Below, piece by piece: positions 20,030 to 28,316 of a stretch of DNA of 28,316 nucleotides. The notes beneath the pieces were generated by a model. The model was not told the DNA's origin, ran no database searches, and worked only from the letters and a program-made list of their open reading frames with translations. The stretch spans positions 1-28,316 of the forward strand of contig JAWQRN010000569.1 of NCBI GenBank assembly GCA_033557685.1. Reading direction: 5' to 3'. Numbering within the stretch: the stretch's first letter is position 1; every line of letters starts with the position of its first letter. The stretch comes from Sperchopsis tessellata. Lineage: Eukaryota > Arthropoda > Insecta > Coleoptera > Hydrophilidae. The position numbers and the translations under genes are program-made.

Positions 20030-22111
20030 AATTTATAATAAGTCGGCAGTAAGAATGTCAATAGCATATTTTCTGTTTTGACATTGAAAAAATATATGAT
20101 TCAAGTCGCCTACAATACCACAGTCACAGTAGGACGAATCATTTACATCGATATGGTGTAGATGCTTGGGGGAGCAACAATGGTTGGATCTTAATCGACA
20201 AAGAACGGTGTAATTGTGTAAGTGTATTTTAGATTTTGAAACCATGGCTTATTGGATATTTTAGGGTGATTAATACCGTATATGACCCTTTTAATGGCCC
20301 TGGTGTCATTCCAAAATTGTTGCCAATATTAGATAAGTTCTTTTTTTGAAAACCAGAATAAATTCAAGAAAATCTAAGTTTATTGGAATCATTTCACCCG
20401 TTGTACCATTGCATGCTAGTTTGACAGCTATTTCGTTTCCCCTGATTCCCGCATGTCTCGGTATCCATTTGAGTTCTATTTTGAATCCTTTTTCGAGAAT
20501 TATTTTGATGTTTGCTTTTATCTGAAGGTTTATTTTATCCATGAGAGTGGATATACATTTATATATAGATTTTTTAATTTCCCTTTCTAATATAATATTG
20601 GTGGCATAAAGTATTGTATAGATTTCTGTTGAGCATATGGAAGTTTACTTCTGGAGTTGGTTTGAAAATGTTAAATTTAAATCAGTGGTATATACCACAA
20701 AGCCTACGCGTTAAACATTGTTTTGTACTGAACGGTCAGTATATAGTTGTGTATGATTTAGCTACTGAGCTATTCATTCTGGTTATTGTACCATTGAGTT
20801 TTTTCCCTCGTATGTACATTGTGATGTCATCAGCATACAAGATGATTGCTGTATGTGGATCTGCTCTGGGCAGTGATGCAAAGTAGATATTAAACAGGAG
20901 TGGACTCAACGGTGAAACTTGGGTAGCCCCTTGTTGGCGATTCTAAGACCAATAAACCTCTCCTCATTTTTAACGTATATTTTTCTGTCATATAAAAGTT
21001 TTTGAATAAGTATTAGCAATTTTGAATTTCCATTTGATTTAATTTTTGGAGAAGAATGTCTAGCCAACATTATCGTACGCTGCCTCTATGTCCAACAATA
21101 AAGTAAGCATATGTTTATCATTACTTTGAGCTATTTGGGCCACGCTAACTAAGCAACCGCGTCAACCGTTCCACGATTATTTTCAAACCCAAATTGTCTG
21201 TTATCCAACCAGTCTTTGCTTTCGACAAACCAGTCTAAACTAACAGTAATTAAACGATCTATTAACCTGATTATGAAGGAAGATAGGGTAATTGGCCTGT
21301 AGCTGGTGTGCATATATATCCCATCAGGCATTGTGATATTTGGACTTGATTTTCAGCTACTGTCATAATTAAATTATGGATATCCATCATTGTTGGGTCA
21401 GGGATTGTATATAATATCTGTCCCAGTTCACGCACTTTGTATTATATTTCCTTTTGGATTGAAAATTAATGGGATTTTGGCATGTCGTATTTTATTTCCA
21501 TTTGTGTCAGTAGATGGTCGTTTCGTAAGCATTCCTGCAATACTTGCCAAGTGGTGTAATTGTTAACCCTAGGGAACACAGTGAAACATCTACATAACTG
21601 GGTGCGGTGTTGGGACGTGACAGTCTGATGGGGTTCCGTCATTAAGAATTGAAACCTCATTTTCATCTGCAATTGTTCTGATTATTCTACTATTATGATT
21701 ACTGATTATAGAACCAAGTAGGATGGTGAGCGTTGAAGTTGCCAGCTATTATATATAGTTGGGTAAGTTGCTCAACGACCAGATGTTCATTTTCACTTGA
21801 GGAGGGATATATGTTGAATATATATGTAAATCTTATATTTTTATGCCCACGATTTGGGAGTTATTAAAATTTGGTTAATGACCACATTCTGGAAGGCGAT
21901 GCGATACCTAACAAAGATGGCGGCGCCTCCTCTTTTGCCTGGTCTGTCGTTCCTTGTAATATTAAAGTTTGGTAGATTAAATTGTATTTTTTTTTTTGCC
22001 TAAAAAAGTTTCAGATATGCAAATAACATTAACATTATTTATCTCTAAGTAAGTTAGTAGACACTGCTTTTAATTTTGGATGCTTCTAGCATTCCACTGT
22101 ATTATTTTCAT
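20030..22111 (-). pseudogene. I/jockey-type LINE ORF2: endonuclease, RT, RNase H, Cys/His end
   Basis: Minus-strand ORF2 remnant. The start is the ATG at 22111: MKIIQWNARSIQN, then VNVICISETFL, typical of an APE-like endonuclease. IIAGNFNAHHPTW (about 21765-21725) is its GDFNAHHxxW motif with Asp changed to Asn; VSILNDGTPS follows near 21640. The RT begins with TSYRPITLSSFIIRLIDRLI and GFENNRGTVDAVA (21310-21150), then LDIEAAYDNV (near 21090-21060), PLSPLLFNIYF (near 20900), and ILYADDITMYIRG (20846-20808), with the YADD box intact (20826-20837). An RNase H region follows: STEIYTILYATNIILE (near 20620), then IELKWIPRHAGIRGNEIAVK (near 20485-20425). The end is LRSNHCCSPKHLHHIDV and CDCGIVGDLNHIFFQC (20195-20075), the usual CCHC-like terminus. 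The RT is shortened between motif C and RNase H. Stops and frameshifts make it inactive. Confidence 0.92.
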
Positions 22112-23330
22112 TGTCTGTTCTGGATTCATTTTTAAGGAATTTGTTTAAAAGTTCTGAATTTGATAAAGCTCGATCAAGATTCTCCTGGGCTTCCCCGGAG
22201 CGTATAATTAACTGTGTCAATTTATAGATGTAATCTGTGAGTGTGGGATCATTGGAGGTGGTTTCCTTATTACTTTTATGATTGGTGTAAAAGAGACTAT
22301 CATAAATTGGCCTTTTGGGCTCCAAAGAGGAGTATGTTTCGATCAAGCATTCCCGGTACCCAACGACATCGAAGCCACTTGACTGTTGTTCTGTCTTCTT
22401 TTTACTCTGGGTGTTTTAGCATACGATCTTTTGTACTTGCTTACAATTCGAGCTGGTGTTTCAAATACATTGGGCTAGGAAGCTGACGTGAGAGTTGGGA
22501 ATTGTTGTGGTCTATTAAGTGGAGAGAAATTCGTCTGATTACTGTTATTTGAGGAACTTTTAGATTGGCTTCATAAAAAGTAATATTTTCGTAAGCCATT
22601 TCCTCTTTCATATTTCTTTGTCTTTTAGCTTCCGGGCAAAGTATAGATGTGGAGACGTGATTCTCTTCACAATGGAGTCATTTGATAGTGCCTATCGGAC
22701 AACTATCCGGCTTGTGTTCTTCAGAAACCAACTCCGATCCAATGCGACACCGACACGACACATTTTTACAGTGAACTTAATGATAACTGTTCTAGTGGGA
22801 ACGTATGAGGTTTCTTTGTCGTTTTCTTTTTCAATCTCTACCCTAGATTTGATTCTGCGAACATTCATGACCTTCCTATTGCTACATCTTATATTATATT
22901 GTCATTTCGTATTACGCCTAGGAAAGATACCTGATGTTTGGGAATAAATGTAACAAGTTTGTTTTCTATTAAAATATCGTTGATAACTAAATTATTTGCA
23001 TCTTTCATATTATCAAATTCGCAAGAAACACGATTGCGACCTTTTTGGACATTTTTAAAATTCCGTTTATTTTATTTTTAAATAAAAATCGACCAGTTGT
23101 CATGGGATGTATACCAAATGTTAAATCTGAACTAGTAGCATGTTGAATGAAAACAACTTACGAGTCTTTGTGTTCGCTTGAATATTTATAAATTATTCTA
23201 TGTTTGGATAATTTATTTGTTTTATCATTTGCTTCTATGGCAATTTGATTGTCAATAATCATTTCATTATAACTGGAATCTGTAATGTTGTTATACGATA
23301 CAGAAGCCCCCCCCCGCTAACGCCACTCAT
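22086..23330 (-). pseudogene. I/jockey-type LINE ORF1 (Gag-like) with zinc knuckle
   Basis: Minus-strand ORF1 remnant, upstream of and overlapping ORF2 by about 26 bases. The probable start is the ATG at 23330: MSGVSGGGASVSYNNITDSS, open for 57 codons to a stop. After it come TFGIHPMTTGRFLFKN and INGILKMSKRSQSC (about 23120-23030), the LHPMKLGKLLF..I.GI..IKK pattern of these ORF1 proteins. Then EFDNMKDANNLVINDILIEN, MNVRRIKSRVE and YVPTRTVIIKFTV (23020-22765). A zinc-knuckle region follows, with HKPDSCPIG, LHCEENHVSTSILCPEAKRQ and MKEEMAYENIT (about 22720-22590). The end segment is open at 22346-22086 and runs into the ORF2 start. ORF1 binds RNA and packages the element's transcript. It needs several frameshifts. 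Confidence 0.86.
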
Positions 23331-25084
23331 CTTAGTCTAGTTTTCCAAATTAAATTTTACGAAAACTATTGTAAAACAACAAATCTAAACTATGTTGAGA
23401 AAGATACAAATTTTACATTACTCACAATATTGGTTAGGTAAGCACTGGAAAAGGATTTCTGGAGCAACACTAACAGCAGTACGTTCAGTTCGAGAGGTGA
23501 ACGTCGAATCTCAGTATTTGTTACCGCTTAAGACTATCAGTCTGATTGATTTCGGTAGATATGCCTCCAGGCGGTGCTATCGGTTATATTCTTTGTTTTC
23601 TCCATGAAACACCATACAACGTAGGCTTTTGTTGAAACCATGTACTATTTTACACCATCTTCGAAAAAGGTCTTACTCGGGCCAGTTCGCAATCTTCGAT
23701 CATCCCTTGCACAGGCATCGTTTTTGATCAACTCGTATCAACGCCTACTATAATATTAATGTTTGTTATTTTTACGCATCATCTAATGTTTAGTAATTGC
23801 CTTCTTCCCTATTCCTATGGCTTCCCTGATCCCTTTTACAATAAAAAATATCGCCAGCAGCTCCCAGAGGAATCACCACAACAAGATATTTATATAAATA
23901 ATTGTTATTTGCTATCGAAGGAAATATTCACATATTTACGCTACAATGTTAAATACACGAAAATAGTTATTCATAATGGTTTGTACTTGAGCAGAGAGCA
24001 AAAAATATATTTTTACTTATGGAAATGGAAATCGTTGCATTCGTTGAACTGCTGGTTTTATATCGAAAAAAAAAAGAACATTATCCACTGAGAACATACA
24101 GGAGATCTTGGTCGGTACGCTGTTGATCTTACTGGTACAAAAGTCAATTCATATTTCCGTTGGCACAGTATATAGGGTTCTTAAAGTATTTATCTCTAAA
24201 AAGCTAGAACAGAGTGAATACTATTATGACAGAAGAATTTAGTGCTGTGAAAAAATTGCACATGATTCCAATTTGTTAAAATATATTTGTGCAGCATTGA
24301 CTAGACATTTTTCTTGATTGTATTTTGTTATTTAATATAACCGATGGTACTGGAACAATAAAAATTCAAAAATTATTTGAGAAATTCATACTCAACTTAT
24401 TTTAATATATTGATTGGTGTTCTAGGGTTATTTTTATCGAACAAAACCTAATTGGAGAACTGTGTCACATTACTTATCAATTATCCATTAAAAAATCATG
24501 TTGACGAAGAAGAGAACATAATTCTCGATATAAAAATGATATTTTCTACAAGATTATAATATTTTAGTATTCAGTTATTATTTTAAAAACATATTTAATA
24601 GAGTACTTATTAGTTTTTTTAAAGTTATGTTTTGTAAAATCCAATTACCATATTATCTTAAATCGAACACTGTATACATTAAATATTACAGATGTTGGTT
24701 TATGTGAGTCAAAAATATGGATAAATTAATTAATATCTCAAAAAATAGGTGGAATATGTAAAATCGACCTTACAAATTTTAAGAAAATAACGAGTACGTC
24801 TGATATTTCAGCTGATGTACATTAAAGTGGTTGAAAGTTATAAATACAACCTGCTGTTAGTTTTAACAATTCGATATCGTTTTACATAAAAGTGACAACG
24901 TTTTGCACTCAACAATTGAATTATTCCGTTTTTTTAAAGTCATTGGGAATACAATGCTTCATTTTAAATAATCAATGAGAAGATATTCAGGAAATTTCAT
25001 TCAAACATATTAAACGTAAAAATGCGCCATTAGATTTGAAGGCGTATTCGAACAGAGGAAATAATTCCATCAAAATGTTGATGT
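23331..25084. other. 5' flank of the I/jockey-type LINE, then AT-rich DNA
   Basis: About 23331-23740 is GC-richer than its surroundings and lies directly upstream of ORF1 on the minus strand, so it may be the element's 5' leader, which in this group holds an internal promoter; no motif proves it. 23759-24091 is open on the plus strand but shows no family pattern. 24100-25084 is AT-rich with nothing recognised. Confidence 0.4.
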
Positions 25085-25760
25085 ATGTGCAATTAAAACT
25101 CACCACCCTCTCGAACACTCGGCAATAATTCATCATTTACGTTTCATATCGTCGGTTTGATGTTGCAGAACACAATCTGATCTACGTACATTCGATCTAC
25201 ACCAACCCCTAGCGTGGATAATATAAAGATAAACTACATATGTATACGGCCAACTGCCGGAAGAAAGCAGGAGATGCCGCTGTTTAGTAGCTGACCCAAT
25301 TTCCTGTGTCAGATAGCCGGAACAGCTCACTCTGTTTTCCGCTCCAACCATTGGTCATTCAGTTTAGATCGACCTATTAGGATAGTGCCCTGACCCTATC
25401 CTTAACTTGTAAATTCGATCCTGGGAAGGCTTAAAATTTACAATTAAACTAGGCGTTAATTCGCATCGATAGCACGTTCGGAGATGCCGTCAGGCGATGC
25501 TTTACCTAAGCTTAAGCGATTCCGCGGAAACCTATCCGTTAGTAAGGTACAATAGCACAGCACTTCTCAAACTTCGATGGGATATATTAGAATTAGTAAG
25601 TAATTTTCCTCTACCTGTATCGATAACGATGATATAAGTTTAGGAGAAGGTATGGAGGCCTGATTATATAGGCACTAGTGATCAAGTGGAATTAGGCACG
25701 AACCCTTACACCTCCATGATTCGGAACAATTCTGGAAGTTTTAGCAGAACTTACAAGGTA
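25085..25760. other. GC-richer block of unknown identity
   Basis: About 675 bases with clearly higher GC than both flanks. No translated pattern was recognised on either strand. A minus-strand open stretch at 25351-25133 looks incidental. It could be part of an LTR or another old repeat. Confidence 0.4.
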
Positions 25761-26324
25761 ATTATCAAATCCTTAACTTTGTTGTAAATTAGCTTGAAAC
25801 CATTTAGTAAAATCTACTAACATTATGTCGTACATATTAAATGTGTAATTTTATGACATATTGAAGAGCGGCAATACCTATTATAAAAAATGATCTATTC
25901 TAACTCAAAAATTTGCACCTATTAATTTTGATAGGTAAAAAAATATATATCCAGTGCAAGAATTTTAGGGAAAATTCTTTGAACATGTATTTAGGGTTTT
26001 AGAATTCTAAGCGAGATTATATGTTTCAAAAAAAATATTTTATCACAACTTGGTGTTTATAAAAAGTAAAATGTGTGGACTATTTTTCTGATATAGTTAG
26101 AAATTTATTAAGGGTATATGAACAATTATATTCCTGAATCACTTTTACATGGATCCTGATCAAAAAAGAAATAAATATAATTAATATTTTATTAGCTATA
26201 ATTATATAATGAGCTAAAAATTCTGGAGTTACTAATGTAATTAATTAAAATGTAAATAATGGGAGCTGTAATGAAAACTATTTAGTAGCTTGGGATGATG
26301 AATTGATAATATCATAGATCATTA
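25761..26324. other. AT-rich stretch, nothing recognised
   Basis: AT-rich with no coding pattern. Its right end is the 3' flank of the LINE remnant that ends at 26325. Confidence 0.45.
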
Positions 26325-27035
26325 TTAGCCGTTGTTCATCCACTGCTGGATAGCCTCCCCAAATTCCTTCCACTCACCACGGTTGTACATTCTTCTCCTC
26401 TACGTGGCTCCGAAATAACTTCTGAAGTATCTATCCCACCTGTCATTTGGTTTTAGTCTTGGTCTTATGTTGACTCTTTGTTCCGAATGATTAACTCCTG
26501 TGAACTGTTATGATCTGCACGCTTTCCAAGATGTCCTGCTCATTTCCACTTTTGCGTCTTTACTGTACATATAACATCCCTGACCTAAGTTTGACATCAT
26601 ATTAATGCACAGTGTCTTTTATCACCAATTCTCAAACCCATCATATATCCCTCAATGCTTCTTTGCGTTAATTGGAGCTTCTGTATATGCGAGACCTTCA
26701 ATGTACATGTTTCACTAGTATACGTCATCACAGGCAAAACACACTGATCGAAGATCATGCGTTTCTAACATAAAAGAATCTGCTACATAATTTTTTTGCA
26801 TAGACGCATAGTTGTACTCCATGCAAGCTTTGTTCTTCACGCCATCTCTACAAAAAGATCTGAATTCATCGTTATGAGCTGGCCCTAATACATATATGAT
26901 CTTACGGTTTTTATTAGTGTGCCTTTGATATATCGGTTGGCACAGCTTGCTCATTGAGCATAACTTTCGTTCTAATAAGGTTCATCCTAAGACCTACATC
27001 ACTACTTTCAGAATCCAGGTCAATCATTCTTTTTT
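26325..27035 (-). pseudogene. LINE reverse transcriptase C-terminal fragment
   Basis: Minus-strand remnant from 27035 to the stop at 26325-26327. Pieces: MIDLDSESSDVGLRMNLIRT then KVMLNEQAV (27022-26940); LGPAHNDEFRSF (near 26895-26860), a decayed YLGQxIxxxN; FDQCVLPVMTYTSETCTLKV (about 26744-26685, normally YGSETWTL); SHIQKLQLTQRSIEGYMMGL (about 26682-26625); VKTQKWKxAGHLGKRADHN (near 26560-26510); and, at the very end, YNRGEWKEFGEAIQQWMNNG and a stop. This is the C-terminal region after the RT palm in insect RTE-like LINEs. The N-terminal side is cut at about 27035 where unrelated sequence starts. It shares its first 150 bases with the copy at 16363-16517. Confidence 0.88.
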
Positions 27036-27039
27036 TGGA

Positions 27040-27430
27040 GCGTGTTTGTTTTGGAAATCGCAACCAAACATAGTACAGGAAATAGAAAAATGCGCAGAGT
27101 CCGGTCCTGGCGGTATATAAGAATTGGAACGGATACCGCATCGTGATAGCAGAGAAGAGCATTCATTCGAGGGTGCCTAGGCGAGGGTTTCGGTCCTCAT
27201 ATTGGCAGATATTGTAGAGTGGTTGTTCACGTAAAATTATATTAGTTATTGTGGAGGTTCAGTCGGAACAATAATCTCTGGGTCCGAACAACGGGAGCTT
27301 CTGTTAATGGATCTGGTGTAAATAATTAAGGGAAAACGAGATATAAAAATATATCCAGGCCGTGGCGCCATTTAACTACCATAACGTAATCCAACCCCCC
27401 GCTGGGCTAGCTATGGATCCCGTTTTCTAC
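27040..27430 (+). other. GC-richer block with TATA-like site, possible LTR fragment
   Basis: The sequence TATATAAG at 27114-27121 sits after a GC-rich CCGGTCCTGGCGG and is followed by GC-richer DNA, as in the promoter of an insect LTR. No matching second copy, primer-binding site or clear TG...CA ends were found, so this is only a suggestion. The block starts where the LINE at 26325-27035 is cut off, consistent with an insertion. Confidence 0.3.
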
Positions 27431-28226
27431 CATATAATCACCCCAAGAGAAGTGCTAACGGTATTGGCATAATTAGTTTTCCCCATTGTCTGCTTTTGAA
27501 GAAGTAAAACAGACCGACTATAATAAAGCATAGCAAAAACCATCGCCAGGCGTAGCAAATTGACGCACAACGTGGGGTGATCTTTTTCTGTGTTATATGG
27601 GCATTGCACCGGTGTGATGGTCATCTTGCACCTATTGTTAATCCTATTAATTTATTATATTGGGTCTTATAATTAGCGACATTCCTGTGCTTGAGGTATA
27701 ATTTATTTATATGTTTTATTGTTAAGGTTTATACCAACATGCACGCATGATTATTATAGACGTGTATACGTTCTTGCTTTTAGTATATGCGTTAATATAA
27801 TGCTATCCTAGAAGCACATGTTGTAGTTGATTGTTTTGCTTTGTGAAATATATTCCATTACAATATTTATTGCGGGTTAATATCTTCTTTTGAGAGATAT
27901 TTTTTTAAAAATTTGGTCAATTGATTAATTATTATATTGGGATCTTCATACGTATGTATACATGCCGTTATAAAGTCTGGTAATTTTGTTCTGGTCGATA
28001 TATAGGAACTACGATGTCGGTTTTGTTTTTTTCCATCTGTTATATTATGGCTCTAATTATTTCATGTTTGTTTGAAATATTTTTATGGTTATTTATTGAT
28101 TCGTCTTTAATTAAATAATTTTCCAGCTGTGATATTTTGTATTGAATATTTACCTATTTGTTGCATGTTTGTATAGATTATTCATCTATTTTTAGGGTTT
28201 TGGGAAATACTCTTTTTCACTGTGAT

Positions 28227-28230
<4 letters not shown>
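27431..28230. other. AT-rich stretch, no gene recognised
   Basis: A short minus-strand open stretch near 27974-27868 (TACIHTYEDPN, then LTKFLKKYLSKEDINPQ) looks protein-like but I cannot assign it. Nothing else is recognised. Confidence 0.4.

Positions 28231-28287
<57 letters not shown>
28231..28287. repeat. (TA)n microsatellite
   Basis: Uninterrupted TA dinucleotide tract of about 57 bases, the longest in the window. Confidence 0.97.
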
Positions 28288-28290
<3 letters not shown>

Positions 28291-28316
28291 AGCTCTATTT
28301 ATTTAATATTTGTTCG

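Noticed and set aside
22618..22947. Plus-strand open frame of 109 codons
   Set aside because: Antisense of LINE ORF1, which has the zinc-knuckle and PTRTVIIKF patterns on the minus strand.
23759..24091. Plus-strand open frame of 110 codons, Tyr/Ile/Lys-rich
   Set aside because: No family pattern, composition follows AT content, and no splice or promoter context supports a gene.
24000..24240. Faint likeness to a Harbinger-type nuclease start (LLVLYRKKKEHYPLR)
   Set aside because: The match is short and basic-rich only; no downstream Harbinger motif follows, so it is not supported.
27430..27590. Short inverted pair ATCACCCCA / TGGGGTGAT
   Set aside because: Nine bases separated by over 100 in 28 kb is not beyond chance, and no longer pairing surrounds it.
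1..28316. tRNA, rRNA, CRISPR array or bacterial operon signals
   Set aside because: None was seen: no spaced direct repeats, no tRNA arm pattern, no runs of adjacent long open frames. The window is eukaryotic repeat DNA.

Overview
This is an AT-rich eukaryotic window, most likely from an arthropod genome and probably an insect. The inference rests on the repeat families present: RTE-like LINEs of the type often annotated in insects as 'endonuclease-reverse transcriptase' or 'craniofacial development protein 2-like', an I/jockey-type LINE with ORF1, endonuclease, reverse transcriptase and RNase H, a hAT transposase of the ZBED5/SCAN3 type, a pogo/Tigger-like transposase and a Tc1/mariner-like (IS630 superfamily) transposase. 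I recognise no intact host gene, tRNA, rRNA, CRISPR array or bacterial-style operon. Every coding region I can identify is a decayed mobile-element remnant with stops, frameshifts and deletions. All family assignments are from pattern recognition of translated motifs; no search was run.

Layout. 1-268 is a plus-strand LINE endonuclease piece joined directly to the C-terminus of a minus-strand RTE-like LINE (268-1770). The endonuclease half of that minus-strand LINE appears to lie at 2700-3600. Between the two halves sits a plus-strand pseudogene of a repetitive arthropod protein family of unknown function (1956-2577) and a (TA)n tract. 3895-4834 is a minus-strand pogo/Tigger-like transposase pseudogene. 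4987-6530 is AT-rich and featureless. 6533-6752 is an imperfect hairpin. hAT fragments lie at 7037-7520 (plus, central part) and 8356-9300 (minus, N- and C-terminal parts), with a 321-bp inverted-repeat element at 7930-8250 between them. 9370-9757 is a short GC-richer composite that looks like the two ends of a LINE with a GAA tail.

11881-14390 is a nearly contiguous but dead minus-strand RTE-like LINE. 16363-17450 and 26325-27035 are minus-strand fragments of one further LINE family, the first split by a (TA)n tract. 18148-18830 is the end of a Tc1/mariner-like element. 20030-23330 is the most complete unit: a minus-strand I/jockey-type LINE with ORF1 (zinc knuckle), endonuclease, reverse transcriptase with YADD retained, RNase H and a Cys/His C-terminus. 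25085-25760 and 27040-27430 are GC-richer stretches that I could not assign.

Taken together, the window reads as a graveyard of nested transposons, mostly on the minus strand. The genes do not work together. The useful content is the structure of the nesting, the inverted-repeat elements, and the repeat protein family with no clear function.
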